Origin: Micromonospora tarapacensis
GTDB lineage: Bacteria; Actinomycetota; Actinomycetes; Mycobacteriales; Micromonosporaceae
Reading direction: 5' to 3'
Assembly: GCF_019697375.1 (NCBI RefSeq)
Contig: NZ_JAHCDI010000004.1
Span: forward strand, 607,324 to 671,323
Length of the DNA: 64,000 bases
Shown here: in pieces, positions 1 through 9,455 of the stretch
Layout of the letters: every line of letters begins with the position of its first letter
Position numbering within the stretch: position 1 is the stretch's first letter
The notes under the pieces: generated by a model
What the model was told of the DNA's origin: nothing
Seen by the model: the letters and a program-made list of their open reading frames with translations, nothing else
Databases searched by the model: none
Made by a program: the position numbers and the translations under genes

Positions 1-887
1 CACCGAGTGCGCCGGTGCACCGGTCTATCGGCAGGCCATCGGCGGTGGCCCGCTGAACGTCGCCGTCGGGATCGCCCGGCTCGGCGGCGCGGTGCAGTTC
101 GCCGGGTCGTTCGGCGACGACGTGCTCGCCGGCCGGATCCGCGACTTCCTCACCGCCGAGCGGGTGGGGCTGGACGGGGCGATCACCGCGGCCGTGCCGA
201 CCACGCTCGCCGTGGCCACCTTCTCCGGCGCGGAGCCGGACTTCCGTTTCTACGGCGACCCGCCCTCCTACGCGCTGCTCACCCCCGACCACGTCGACGT
301 CGCGTTGGTCGAGGGCGCCGACGTGCTCTACTGCGGCTCGATCGTGCTGCTGGCACCGGCGACGCTGGCTGCCGCCCGGCGGGCCTGGTCGTCGACGGGC
401 GGGCTGCGGGTGTTCGATCCCAACGTCCGCCCCCGGCTGCTGGACGGCCCGGGGCGCTGGCCGGGCTGCGCGAGGTGGTCGCCGAGTTCGCCGCCGGGGC
501 GCACCTGGTCAAGCTCAGCACCGCCGACGCGGAACTGCTCTACCCGGGCGAACCGGTCGAGTCGGTGGCGGCGTACCTGCGCGAACTGGGCGCGGCCACC
601 GTCGTGGTCACCCTGGGGCGGCCGGTGCGGTGGTCGCCGCCGCCGGCGCCGATCCGGTACGCGTACCGGCCCCGAAGGTCGACGCGGTCGACGCCACCGG
701 CGCGGGCGACTCGGTGATGGCCGCCCTCGTCGCCGACCTGCTGACCGGCGGTGAGCCGGTCGAACCGGCCGGCTGGCACGAGCGGGTCGCCTTCGCGCTG
801 CGGGTGGCCGGGCTGGTCTGCGAGCGGCCCGGCGGGGCGGTCGCCATGCCCACCCGCGCCGAGGTACGCCAGCGGTTCGGCGGCTGA
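1..887 (+). pseudogene. PfkB-family sugar kinase, 5' partial, frame broken twice
   Basis: Carbohydrate kinase of the ribokinase/PfkB family, which phosphorylates a sugar with ATP in the cytoplasm. The first motif (GGGPLNVAVGIARLGG) is near the window start, and the second (DATGAGDS, with the catalytic Asp) is near base 700. The start codon lies outside the window. The protein runs in three frames: up to about base 451, then to about 615, then to the stop at 887. Both changes fall in a GGGG run followed by C (451-454 and 615-618), and one added G at each restores a normal kinase. This looks more like under-called homopolymers than decay, because GC3 stays high throughout. Substrate is not readable; fructokinase is a guess. 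Confidence 0.85.
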
Positions 888-1002
888 CGGCCCGGTCCCG
901 CCGGTCGTTGCGCCAGCGGGTCTGGTGCTCCGGCCCGGGAGTCCGGGTCGACCGGCTCGGCCGCGTCAGCGCCCGATGGTTGCGCTCGTCGTCGGCAGCC
1001 GG

Positions 1003-1832
1003 TCAGGCGGCGCCGTCGAGTTCGGCGTAGCCGCGGCGGGCGGCGACCAGGGCGGGCCGGGCCGGGAACGGGGCGTCGGCGGCGACCCGCTCCGGCGGGG
1101 CACCCCGGTGTGCCCGGCCCGGATCAGCCAGGCCAGTTCCACGAGTTGGGCGTGCTGTGCCCGGACGAACTCCGCGTCGACCGGTTCGCCGTGCCCGGGC
1201 ACCACCACCGTGGCCGGTGAGGTCGACCGCAGCAGCTCCGCCAGCGCGTCGGGCCACCGCAGCGGGTAGGAGTCCTCGAACGCCGGGGGCCCGGCCTGCT
1301 CGACCAGGTCACCGGCGACCATCAGGTCGGCGTCGGGCACCTGCACCACCAGGTCGGCGTCGGTGTGGCCCCGGCCGGGGTGGCGCAGCACCACTCGCCG
1401 GCCACCGATGTCGAGGGTGGCCTCGGTGCGCACGGTGTGGGTGGGCGCCAGCAGCGCGGTGTCGGCCAGCTGGGCGGCGAGTTCCGGATGCCCGCCCTGT
1501 AGTTCCGCGTACGCCTCCCGGCGCAGCCGGTCCGCCTCGTCGCGCATCGCCGCCGCGGCCAGCTCGTGCGCCCAGACCGGCCGCGGCGGGTCGGCGGCGA
1601 GCGTGGCGTTGCCGAAGCAGTGGTCGAAGTGGTGGTGGGTGTTCACCAAGGTCAACGGGTCGGTGGTGACCGCACGCACGGCGGTGGCCAGCTCGACCGC
1701 CTGCCCGGCGGTGGAGAGCGTGTCGACCAGCAGCGCCGCACCGTCACCGAGCACCAGCGTGACGTTGACCGCGAGCAACGGCTCACGCAGCACGAGCACC
1801 CGGTCGGCGACCTCGACGAAGCGGCCGGTCAT
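1003..1832 (-). CDS. Metallo-beta-lactamase fold hydrolase
   Basis: Predicted zinc hydrolase of the MBL superfamily. The metal-binding motif HHHFDH (within NTHHHFDHCFGN) is near residue 85, followed by GHTDAD and a GDLVE segment, and PGHGEP towards the C-terminus. The ATG at 1832 overlaps the stop of the upstream thioesterase gene by 4 nt (ATGA), so the two are translationally coupled. The straight frame runs on to 966 with a poor tail. GC3 moves to the frame stopping at 1003 after a GGGG run at 1097-1100 (plus strand), which yields a natural end (RRGYAELDGAA). I use 1003 as the likely true end. Substrate is unknown. Confidence 0.85.
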
Positions 1833-2233
1833 GACGGCTGGCTGGCGCGTTCGACGAATCGGTGCCGGTCGACCAGAACCCGCTCCACCCGCCCCTCGGC
1901 CACGGTCTGCCCACCCTCGGTGACGGTGATCTCGAACACCAGCCGGCGCCGGTCGACCGTGGTCAGCCGCGCCCGGGCGGTCACCGTCCGGCCCACCGGG
2001 GTGGCGGCCCGGTGATCCAGCTCCACCCGGGTGCCCACGGTGGTGGACCCGGCGGGCAGGTGCCGGGCGGTCGCCGCCACGGTCGCCGCCTCGGCCAGCG
2101 CGAGCACCCGAGGGGTGCCGAGCACCGGGACGTCGCCGGAGCCGACCGCCTGGGCGGTGTCGGCGTCGGTGACGGTCAACTCGACCCGGGCGGCCAGACC
2201 CGGTGTCAGGGCCTGATCCGGCTGCACCTGCAT
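1829..2233 (-). CDS. Hot-dog fold thioesterase (FlK-like)
   Basis: A protein of 134 residues resembling the single hot-dog domain thioesterases related to fluoroacetyl-CoA thioesterase. Visible features are the alternating strand-helix pattern, the segment VLALAEAATVAA (central helix), and TTVGTRVELDHRAATPVG followed by an RRRLVFEITVTEGG strand pair. Start chosen at ATG 2233, because upstream codons in the longer open frame lose GC3 bias. It overlaps the MBL hydrolase start by 4 nt, forming a two-gene unit. It probably hydrolyses an acyl-CoA; the pairing with an MBL hydrolase suggests a detoxification or house-cleaning role, which is inference. Confidence 0.75.
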   Translation of the reverse strand: MQVQPDQALTPGLAARVELTVTDADTAQAVGSGDVPVLGTPRVLALAEAATVAATARHLPAGSTTVGTRVELDHRAATPVGRTVTARARLTTVDRRRLVFEITVTEGGQTVAEGRVERVLVDRHRFVERASQPS

Positions 2234-2355
2234 GGCCACAGCGTAGGTGCTCGCGGTGGCCCGGGCCACGCGGGCGGCAAGATGGGCCCGCCGGGACGAC
2301 GCCACAGGTGATCCTGCGTTGGGTGGCCCGCCACACGTCGTTAACCTTGTCCGCG

Positions 2356-3627
2356 ATGTCTGCCGCGACCGATCCCCAGCACCCGGCTCCGACCGAGCCG
2401 CCCACCTCACCCGACGGTGGTCGCCGCCGGGTGATCGCGATGTCGGTCTGGGGCGCCGCCTTCGTCGCGGGCTGGCTCGTCATCGGTCTGCCCACCGACC
2501 CGGTGTACGCGTTCTTCTGGATCTGGGCCGGCACCGTCGCCTGGAACTCCGCCCGACCGTGGCGCAGCCACCTGCGCTTCGCGCGGGACTGGGTGCCGGT
2601 GGTGGTGCTGCTGGTCGCCTACAACCTGTCGCGCGGTTTCGCCTACCACGACGGGACGGTCCCGCACACGTACGAGCTGATCCTGGCGGACCGGCTGATG
2701 TTCGGCTGGGCCATGGACGGCCAGGTGCCGACGGTCTGGTTGCAGCAGCACCTCTACCAGCCCGAGGTGCGGTGGTGGGACGTCCTGGTCAGCTGGGTGT
2801 ACTTCTCGCACTTCGTGGCCGCGCTGGCCGCCGCCGCGGTGCTCTGGATGCGTGAGCGCAGCCGGTGGGCGGCGTTCATGCGCCGGTGGGCGTTCCTCTG
2901 CGCCACCGGTCTGGTCACCTACTTCCTCTACCCGGCCGCGCCCCCGTGGTGGGCGGCGCAGAACGGCCTGATCGAGGAGGTCGCGCGGATCTCCACCCGC
3001 GGATGGAAGGCGTTCGGCATGCACGGCGCCGGCAACCTGCTCAACGCCGGGCAGCTGGCCTCGAACCCGGTGGCCGCGATGCCGTCGCTGCACACCGCCT
3101 TCGCGCTGTTCGTGGTGCTGTTCTTCCTGCGCGGTGTGCGGCGCCGGTGGTGGCCGCTGCTGCTGGCGTACCCGCTGGCGATGACCTTCACGCTGGTCTA
3201 CAGCGGCGAGCACTACGTCATCGACGTGCTGGTCGGCTGGGCGTACGTCGGGATGGCCTTCCTGGCCGTCGGCCTGGCCGAACGATGGTGGGCCCGGCGG
3301 CGCGACCGGCGGGCGTCGACCGGATCGCCCGCCGCGGCGGCGACCCCGCCGAGCCGTCCACGATCTCCGCCACCCGCTGACCCTCGGGTGCCGCGCCGGC
3401 CACGGGCTGCCGCGGTCAGGTGGTATTGCGGGCGGCGTGGCCGCGGGCGGTCAGTTCCGCCGCCAGCGCCCAGGCGTCGGCGAGATCCCGGTCCACCGCC
3501 GCCGCGCCGGCCCCGCCGGCGGTGTCCACGTGCACGGTGGCCAGCCGCAGCAGCCGCTGAAGCGGGCCCTGCACCACCCGGACGCTCTGGAACCGGGCGT
3601 ACGGCACCATCGTCAGCTGGCGGGTGA
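2356..3627 (+). CDS. PAP2-superfamily membrane phosphatase/phosphotransferase
   Basis: Integral membrane protein with about six hydrophobic helices. The phosphatase signature is present: a PSLHTAF segment (C2 motif His) near residue 245 and SGEHYVIDV (C3 motif with His and Asp) near residue 280. It resembles the PAP2_3/inositolphosphotransferase branch and would act on a lipid phosphate at the membrane. The ATG at 2356 follows a 122-bp divergent gap. The open frame runs to 3627 and overlaps the convergent PH-domain gene by 212 bp, but GC3 fails after about 3315. The frame ending at 3380 is fully GC3-biased, so one G is probably missing in the GGG at 3311-3313 and the real end is 3380. Confidence 0.8.
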   Translation: MSAATDPQHPAPTEPPTSPDGGRRRVIAMSVWGAAFVAGWLVIGLPTDPVYAFFWIWAGTVAWNSARPWRSHLRFARDWVPVVVLLVAYNLSRGFAYHDGTVPHTYELILADRLMFGWAMDGQVPTVWLQQHLYQPEVRWWDVLVSWVYFSHFVAALAAAAVLWMRERSRWAAFMRRWAFLCATGLVTYFLYPAAPPWWAAQNGLIEEVARISTRGWKAFGMHGAGNLLNAGQLASNPVAAMPSLHTAFALFVVLFFLRGVRRRWWPLLLAYPLAMTFTLVYSGEHYVIDVLVGWAYVGMAFLAVGLAERWWARRRDRRASTGSPAAAATPPSRPRSPPPADPRVPRRPRAAAVRWYCGRRGRGRSVPPPAPRRRRDPGPPPPRRPRRRCPRARWPAAAAAEAGPAPPGRSGTGRTAPSSAGG

Positions 3628-4729
3628 GCAGGCCGGAGCGGACGGCGAAGACCTGCTCGGCCAGGCCGGCACCGATGACCCCGTTGCTCAGCGGGTTGAC
3701 CCAGCGGGCCCGGCTCGGTGGCGGGCTCAGCGGCAACGACGCCAGGGTGACCCCGGGTAGCACCTCGGCGAGGATCGTCTCGCCGGTCGGCTGGTCACCG
3801 ACGGGGAGCAGGCGGTCCGGCCGGTTGCGCCCGTCCGGCTCGCCGGCGGCGTAGCCGGCCACCTCCAAGCGCATCCGCAGCCAGCCCTTCATCCGCCAGA
3901 GCAGTGGCCAGATCACGCCCACGGTCTGCACCCGGTGCAGCGGCACGGTCTGCACCCTGGTCTCCAGCAGGCCGTTGCGGATCCGCAGCCGGTCGTCGTC
4001 ACGGGCGAGTTGGAACTGCCAGTCGTCGAGCACCCGCCGGATGGGTTGCAGCAGGATGCCCGCCATCGCGGTGATCGTGCTCGCCACCGCGATGAACGAC
4101 CATGATCCCTCCGACAGGAACTGCACGGCGACGAAGGCCACGCCGAACGGCAACAGGAACGCCTGTGGTGTCAGCAGTTGGCTGACCAGCAGATCCCGGT
4201 TGCTGACCGTGTGCAGCGGCCGTCCGGACGGTGCGTCGGTCTCCCCACCGGCCGTCGCCACCTGCGTCTGCGCCGGCTGCGTCCCCTGCGCCGCGGCCGG
4301 CCGACCAGGTGCGACGGCCGCCGGTCGGCCCGCGAGCGCCAGCAGACGCTGCCGCAGCGCCGCCGCCTCGGCGACGCTGAGGTATGCCAGCGGCGCCTCG
4401 GTCTTGCCGCCGCCGACCACCTCCAGCCGCAGCTCGGCCAGGCCGGTGAGCTGGGCGAGCAGCGGGCGGACCACCTCGACGGCCTGGAGCCGTTCCAGCG
4501 GGATGGCGCGGGTCCGCCGCCAGAGCAGCCCCTCGTGGATGCGCAGTTCCCGGCCCACCACCTGGTAGCCGGTGTAGTACCAACTGACCACGGCCAGCAC
4601 GGTGGCACCGAGGGCGAGCACGATCACCATCGCCACGAACACGCCGAACCCGACCCGGGACAGCGTCGACCAGGACAGCCCGACGATGACCACGACCAGG
4701 GACTTCGCGCCGTGCAGGGCGGGGCTCAA
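3416..4729 (-). CDS. PH-domain membrane protein, YdbT type (several bPH_2 domains)
   Basis: Membrane protein with repeated bacterial PH (bPH_2) domains, each preceded by hydrophobic helices. The repeated signature is a helix pair followed by a bPH strand set with I-P-L-x-R-(I/L/V)-Q; here IPLERLQAVEV, VPLHRVQTVGV and VPYARFQSVRV. Function in this family is poorly known. The TTG at 4729 is only the first in-frame start: in-frame codons upstream encode GTSARQRLHPLSP and a Pro-rich stretch, the usual N-terminus, back to a stop near 4921. A GTG at 4922 overlaps the previous gene's stop but is in another frame, so the true start needs a frame correction. Operonic with the smaller PH-domain gene upstream. 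Confidence 0.82.
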   Translation of the reverse strand: MSPALHGAKSLVVVIVGLSWSTLSRVGFGVFVAMVIVLALGATVLAVVSWYYTGYQVVGRELRIHEGLLWRRTRAIPLERLQAVEVVRPLLAQLTGLAELRLEVVGGGKTEAPLAYLSVAEAAALRQRLLALAGRPAAVAPGRPAAAQGTQPAQTQVATAGGETDAPSGRPLHTVSNRDLLVSQLLTPQAFLLPFGVAFVAVQFLSEGSWSFIAVASTITAMAGILLQPIRRVLDDWQFQLARDDDRLRIRNGLLETRVQTVPLHRVQTVGVIWPLLWRMKGWLRMRLEVAGYAAGEPDGRNRPDRLLPVGDQPTGETILAEVLPGVTLASLPLSPPPSRARWVNPLSNGVIGAGLAEQVFAVRSGLLTRQLTMVPYARFQSVRVVQGPLQRLLRLATVHVDTAGGAGAAAVDRDLADAWALAAELTARGHAARNTT

Positions 4730-4918
4730 CGGGTGCAGCCGCTGCCGCGCCGAGGTGCCGTCCGGTGACTGCCCCGGTGGCTCCGGCGGCCCCGCCCACC
4801 CGCCCGGCGGGTACGGCGGTGTCGGTGCGGCCGGTGGCGACGGGGCGGGCCGGCACCGGGTGGTGGCGCGTCGCCGGCGGTGGGCGGGGTCGGTCCGGGC
4901 CCGACCCGACCGGGTCGG

Positions 4919-5461
4919 TCACAGTCCTTCCGCCCGGTCCTCGCCGAGCGCGGTGAGACGGTCCCGCAGCCGGGACGCCTCCGTGGGGCGCAGGCCGGGC
5001 ACCCGGGCGTCGCTCGCCGCCGCGGCGGTGTGCAACTGCACGGTGGCCAGGTCGAAGGCCCGTTCCAGCGGGCCGGCGCTGACGTCGACGAACTGCATCC
5101 GTGAGTACGGGACGATGGACAGCCGGCGGACCAGCAGCCCGTGCCGGACCAGCAGGTCGTCGTCGCGTTCGGCGTAGCCCCAGGCGCGTACCGCCCGGAC
5201 GATGGTCACCGCCCGCCAGACCCCGAAGAGCAGGGTGCCGCCGAGCGCCACGCCGAACGGCCACGCCCCCGTGTACGCCCAGCCGCCGCCGAGCACGACC
5301 GAGACGACCGCCACCCCGGCGGACAGCCGCAGCAGTTCCACCCAGATCAGGTCGGTCGAGATCGACTGCCACCGGACGGTGTCCGGCCACGGTTCGAGTG
5401 GGCTGGGCGTCGCGTTCGGCGGCGTCGGCGGAGGGCCGCCGGATGCGTCATCGCTCACCAT
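4919..5461 (-). CDS. PH-domain membrane protein, YdbS type
   Basis: A 180-residue protein with two central hydrophobic helices (about residues 45-85) followed by one bPH_2 domain (RHGLLVRRLSIVPYSRMQFV). Companion of the larger YdbT-type protein directly downstream, the usual pairing in Gram-positive bacteria. ATG 5461 chosen; the longer open frame adds 20 residues rich in Arg and Ser with no family resemblance. Its start overlaps the end of the upstream small Cys-protein gene by 14 nt. Role at the membrane is not established for the family. Confidence 0.85.
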   Translation of the reverse strand: MVSDDASGGPPPTPPNATPSPLEPWPDTVRWQSISTDLIWVELLRLSAGVAVVSVVLGGGWAYTGAWPFGVALGGTLLFGVWRAVTIVRAVRAWGYAERDDDLLVRHGLLVRRLSIVPYSRMQFVDVSAGPLERAFDLATVQLHTAAAASDARVPGLRPTEASRLRDRLTALGEDRAEGL

Positions 5462-5711
5462 CGTGCTCCGTTGTCCGCGTCCACCCTTCGAGCGTAGGCG
5501 ATCCGGCCAGCGGGACGACCTCACGCAGGAAGCCGCGCGCGGCGAGGAAGTCGCCGAGGGACGGCCGGTGCGGATCGCAGGCGAGCCAGGTCTTGCGTCG
5601 CTCGGGCGGGTGGAGGCGAGGATTGTTCCAGCGCAGCGCCCATCCGGCCGAGGTGTGACACCCGCGGGCCGAGCAGATCGGGGCTTCGTCGGGATTGCTG
5701 GAACTGTTCAT
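5448..5711 (-). CDS. Small Cys-containing conserved protein
   Basis: An 87-residue protein with a CSARGC pair and a later LACDPH segment. The Cys/His spacing suggests a small zinc-binding fold. Homologues in actinomycetes are often mislabelled acetone carboxylase, but nothing here supports a carboxylase. ATG 5711 starts a GC3-biased frame; the longer open frame (to 5759) adds a low-quality leader. Overlaps the next gene by 14 nt and is thus probably cotranscribed with the two PH-domain genes. Confidence 0.7.
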   Translation of the reverse strand: MNSSSNPDEAPICSARGCHTSAGWALRWNNPRLHPPERRKTWLACDPHRPSLGDFLAARGFLREVVPLAGSPTLEGWTRTTEHDGER

Positions 5712-5944
5712 CCCGGCCAGTCTAGGCGGCGGGAGAGAGGGTGAGCGCCGGGCGACCACGGGGGAAGCCGCCCGGCGACGGATGAATGGTACACACGCCG
5801 GGGCGGCATCTGTCCACTGGTGATTGGCGGTTCGCCTGGCGCGGGCGGCGTGGCGGAAATCGGTCGCTCCCCCCTTCGGTACTCAGCCGGGCGTGCGAGG
5901 CTTGGTACCGCACACCCGACGACCGATCACGCTGTGGAGGACCA

Positions 5945-7042
5945 GTGGCCCAGCCGACCACGCCCGACGCACCGACGCCGAACGGGGCGCAGGCGTCCGC
6001 GTCGCCGACCACCCCGGCGCAGGACGCCACCCTGCTGGAGCGGGCGTTGTTCGAGATCAAGCGCGTGATCGTCGGGCAGGACCGGATGGTCGAGCGGATG
6101 TTCGTCGCCCTGCTGGCCCGGGGGCACTGCCTGCTGGAGGGCGTACCGGGGGTGGCCAAGACCCTCGCGGTGGAGACCCTCGCGAAGGTGGTCGGCGGGT
6201 CGTTCGCCCGGGTGCAGTTCACCCCGGACCTGGTGCCGGCAGACATCATGGGTACCCGGATCTACCGGCAGTCCAGTGAGAAGTTCGACGTGGAGCTTGG
6301 GCCGGTCTTCGTCAACTTCCTGCTCGCCGACGAGATCAACCGGGCGCCGGCCAAGGTGCAGTCGGCACTGCTGGAGGTGATGAGCGAGCGGCAGGTCTCC
6401 ATCGGCGGCGAGACCCACCGGGTGCCGAACCCGTTCCTGGTGATGGCCACCCAGAATCCGATCGAGCAGGAGGGGGTCTATCCGCTGCCGGAGGCGCAAC
6501 GGGACCGGTTCCTGATGAAGATCATCGTGGGTTACCCGACCGACGCCGAGGAGCGGGAGATCGTCTACCGGATGGGCACGGCCCCGCCCGAACCGACCGC
6601 CGTGTTCGACACCGCCGACCTGATCGCCCTGCAGCACAAGGCCGACCAGGTCTTCGTGCACAACGCCCTGGTCGACTACGCGGTCCGGCTGGTGCTGGCC
6701 ACCCGTACGCCGGCCGAGCACGGCATGCCCGACGTGGCGCAGCTGATCCAGTACGGCGCCAGCCCGCGCGCCTCGCTCGGGCTGGTCCGGGCGACCCGGG
6801 CGCTGGCGCTGCTGCGCGGGCGCGACTACGCGCTGCCGCAGGACGTGCAGGACATCGCGCCGGACATCCTGCGGCACCGGCTGGTGCTCAGCTACGACGC
6901 GCTCGCCGACGACGTGCCGGCCGACCACGTGGTGCACCGGGTGATGTCGACCATCCCGCTGCCGTCGGTGGCGCCCCGGCAGCAGGCCACGCCGCCCGGC
7001 ACCGTGGCGCCGACCTCGGGGTGGCCCGGGCAGCGACCGTGA
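5945..7042 (+). CDS. MoxR-family AAA+ ATPase
   Basis: A 365-residue AAA+ ATPase of the MoxR group, which works as a chaperone-like remodeller for von Willebrand factor A proteins. Walker A GVPGVAKT is at residues 66-73, Walker B LLADEINRAP near 126-135, and the sensor region MATQNPIEQEG follows. The GTG at 5945 was chosen because GGAGG lies at 5936-5940 and family similarity begins soon after; the longer frame starting at 5786 is unlikely. It overlaps the DUF58 gene by 4 nt (GTGA), giving the common moxR-DUF58-VWA order. Confidence 0.93.
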   Translation: MAQPTTPDAPTPNGAQASASPTTPAQDATLLERALFEIKRVIVGQDRMVERMFVALLARGHCLLEGVPGVAKTLAVETLAKVVGGSFARVQFTPDLVPADIMGTRIYRQSSEKFDVELGPVFVNFLLADEINRAPAKVQSALLEVMSERQVSIGGETHRVPNPFLVMATQNPIEQEGVYPLPEAQRDRFLMKIIVGYPTDAEEREIVYRMGTAPPEPTAVFDTADLIALQHKADQVFVHNALVDYAVRLVLATRTPAEHGMPDVAQLIQYGASPRASLGLVRATRALALLRGRDYALPQDVQDIAPDILRHRLVLSYDALADDVPADHVVHRVMSTIPLPSVAPRQQATPPGTVAPTSGWPGQRP

Positions 7043-8040
7043 CCTCGACCACCCCTCGACCGGGCAACCCGGACCGCCCACCGGACGTGACCACCGACCG
7101 TTCCGGTGCGGTGCTGGCCCGGCTGCAACTGATGGTCACCCGCAAGCTCGACGGGCTGTTGCAGGGTGACTACGCGGGCCTGCTGCCCGGACCGGGCAGC
7201 GAGGCCGGCGAATCGCGGGAGTACCGCCCCGGCGACGACGTGCGCCGGATGGACTGGCCGGTCACCGCCCGAACCACCACCCCGCACGTCCGGCGCACGG
7301 TGGCCGACCGGGAGCTGGAGACCTGGCTGGCGGTCGACCTGTCGGCGAGCCTGGACTTCGGCACCGGACGGTGGCTCAAGCGGGACGTGGTGATCGCCGC
7401 GGCGGCGGCGATCACGCACCTGACGGTGCGCGGCGGCAACCGGATCGGGGCGGTCGTGGGCAGCGGCGGCGACCTGCCGTCGCGGCGTGGCCGGCGGGCG
7501 GCGCCGACGGTGGCCGGTGCGGGCCGGCTGGCCCGACTGCCCGCCCGATCCGGGCGCAAGGAGGCGCAGGGCATGCTGCGCGCCATCGCCGGCACCGAGA
7601 TCCGGCCGGGGCGCGGCGACCTCGGCGCGCTTGTCGACATGCTCAACCGCCCGCCCCGGCGGCGCGGTGTCGCGGTGGTCATCTCCGACTTCCTCGCCCC
7701 GCCGGAGCAGTGGGCCCGCCCACTGCGCAAGCTGCGGGTCCGGCACGACGTACTGGCGATCGAGGTGGTCGACCCGCGGGAGCTGGAACTGCCCGACGTC
7801 GGGGTGCTGCCGGTGGTCGACGCGGAGACCGGCGAGCTGCACGAGGTGCAGACCGCCGATCCGGGGCTGCGGCACCGCTACGCCACGGCCGCCGCCGCCC
7901 AGCGAGCGGAGATCGCCGCCGCGATACGCGCCGCCGGCGCCGCTCATCTGCGACTGCGTACGGACCGAGACTGGCTGCTGGACATGGTGCGTTTCGTGGC
8001 CGCGCAGCGGCACGCCCGCACCCGGGGGACGACGCGATGA
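7039..8040 (+). CDS. DUF58 domain protein
   Basis: A 333-residue protein with the DUF58 signature REYRPGDDVRRMDW near residue 60 and a VWA-like DLSASLDFG segment near 105. DUF58 proteins sit between MoxR ATPases and VWA membrane proteins and are thought to present the VWA domain. Start GTG 7039 overlaps the moxR stop (GTGA); another GTG at 7021 is possible. Its stop overlaps the next start (ATGA), so three genes are translationally coupled. Confidence 0.9.
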   Translation: MTSTTPRPGNPDRPPDVTTDRSGAVLARLQLMVTRKLDGLLQGDYAGLLPGPGSEAGESREYRPGDDVRRMDWPVTARTTTPHVRRTVADRELETWLAVDLSASLDFGTGRWLKRDVVIAAAAAITHLTVRGGNRIGAVVGSGGDLPSRRGRRAAPTVAGAGRLARLPARSGRKEAQGMLRAIAGTEIRPGRGDLGALVDMLNRPPRRRGVAVVISDFLAPPEQWARPLRKLRVRHDVLAIEVVDPRELELPDVGVLPVVDAETGELHEVQTADPGLRHRYATAAAAQRAEIAAAIRAAGAAHLRLRTDRDWLLDMVRFVAAQRHARTRGTTR

Positions 8041-8987
8041 TCAGATTGATGCAACCGTGGTGGCTGCTGGCCGTGCTGCCGGTGCTCGCCCTCGCCGCCC
8101 TCTACGTCTGGCGGCAGCTGCGCCGCCGGGAGTACGCGCTGCGGTTCACCAACGTGGACCTGCTGCGTACCGTGGCGCCGAAGGGTCTCGGCTGGCGCCG
8201 GCACCTGCCGGCGACCGCGTTCCTGCTGGCCCTGCTGGTGTTGGCCGGTGCGCTGGCCCGGCCGGCGGTCGACACCCGGGAGCCGCTGGAGCGGGCCACC
8301 ATCATGCTGGCCGTCGACGTCTCCCTGTCCATGCAGGCCGACGACGTGGCGCCGAACCGGTTGGAGGCCGCCCAGGAGGCGGCCAAGCAGTTCGTGGCGG
8401 AGCTGCCCGAGACGTACAACGTGGGGCTGGTCTCGTTCGCCAAGTCGGCCAACGTGCTGGTGCCGCCGACCAAGGACCGCCCGGCGGTGACCAGCGCCAT
8501 CGACGGGCTGGTGCTGGCCGAGGCGACGGCGACCGGCGAGGCGGTCTTCACCTGCCTGGAGGCGATCCGGTCGGTGCCGGCCGACGGTGCGTCGGGGATC
8601 CCGCCGGCCCGGATCGTGCTGCTGTCCGACGGCTACCGCACGGCGGGGCGTTCGGTGGAGGAGGCGGCTGCGGCGGCGCAGGCGGCGAACGTGCCGGTCT
8701 CCACCATCGCCTTCGGCACGGATTCCGGCCACGTCGACATCGGCGGTCAGTTGCAGCGGGTGCCGGTGGACCGGCTCGCTCTCGCCGAGCTGGCCGAGAC
8801 CACCGAGGGCTTCTCCTACGAGGCGGCCACGGTGAGCGAGCTGAAGCAGGTGTACCAGGACATGGGCAGCTCGATCGGGTTCCGGACGGAGCCGAGGGAG
8901 ATCACCCAGTGGTACGCCGGCATCGCGCTGCTGCTGGCGCTGTGTGCCGGCGCGTTCAGCCTGCTCTGGTCCTCCCGGATGCTCTGA
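8037..8987 (+). CDS. VWA-domain membrane protein (BatA-like)
   Basis: A 316-residue protein with two N-terminal membrane helices (about residues 8-25 and 55-75), a von Willebrand A domain and a C-terminal helix (about 293-312). The MIDAS metal site DVSLSMQ is near residue 95, with LLSDGYRT as the second MIDAS segment. The family is membrane anchored and partnered with MoxR. ATG 8037 overlaps the DUF58 stop. The gene ends the operon; 19 bp later the convergent small ORF ends. Confidence 0.9.
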   Translation: MIRLMQPWWLLAVLPVLALAALYVWRQLRRREYALRFTNVDLLRTVAPKGLGWRRHLPATAFLLALLVLAGALARPAVDTREPLERATIMLAVDVSLSMQADDVAPNRLEAAQEAAKQFVAELPETYNVGLVSFAKSANVLVPPTKDRPAVTSAIDGLVLAEATATGEAVFTCLEAIRSVPADGASGIPPARIVLLSDGYRTAGRSVEEAAAAAQAANVPVSTIAFGTDSGHVDIGGQLQRVPVDRLALAELAETTEGFSYEAATVSELKQVYQDMGSSIGFRTEPREITQWYAGIALLLALCAGAFSLLWSSRML

Positions 8988-9006
8988 CCCGCGGCCGGCG
9001 GCCCGG

Positions 9007-9093
9007 TCAGTGGGTGCCGCTGGCGAGGACGAAGAGGACGGCCACCCAGACGGCGGCGAGGGTGAAGCCCAGCGGGGCGACGTAGCGGCTCAT
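9007..9093 (-). CDS. Putative small single-span membrane protein (28 aa)
   Basis: Short ORF starting MSRYVAPLGF with one hydrophobic segment covering most of its length. All third codon positions are G or C, and GGAG lies about 8 nt before the ATG. It converges on the end of the VWA gene. Short one-span proteins of this style occur in actinomycetes, but no family is recognised. Confidence 0.5.
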   Translation of the reverse strand: MSRYVAPLGFTLAAVWVAVLFVLASGTH

Positions 9094-9455
9094 GACATGC
9101 TCCGGAGTGGCGACGGCGGCCCGGGGCAGGGCGGACCGCAGGGGTGGATCAGAACGCACACACACGAAGTCGTGACCGGGAGCTTCCGGTGGCACCCGCC
9201 GGCCCAGCGGTGCCGGCGGAGACGCCGGCGGTGGGGGCGGATGCGCGGGAGCGGTGCCAGCTCAGGCGGAGCGGGGCTCAGCGTCGCTGGCGATCGGCCC
9301 GGCCACGACTGGGAGGATCGCTATCTGGCACAGCGATCACCTCCTGCGGTCGGGGGCCGGGCGGGGCGGGCCGCCGAGCGACCCGCAAACGGGGATCAGC
9401 GTACACCCGCGCCCGGGGCGGGACGCACTCGGCCGATCGGCGCCGTCGGGCGCCG
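9094..9455. other. Gap with a short coding candidate and a hairpin
   Basis: No normal-size gene is seen. On the minus strand a strong AGGAGG (9340-9345) stands 8 nt before a GTG at 9331, which opens a 17-codon basic ORF ending at 9278; it could be a leader peptide or chance. A hairpin with 7-bp arms GCCGGCG/CGCCGGC and a GAGA loop lies at 9212-9229. Both follow the acyltransferase gene on the same strand, so the hairpin may end its transcript, although no U-run follows. Confidence 0.3.
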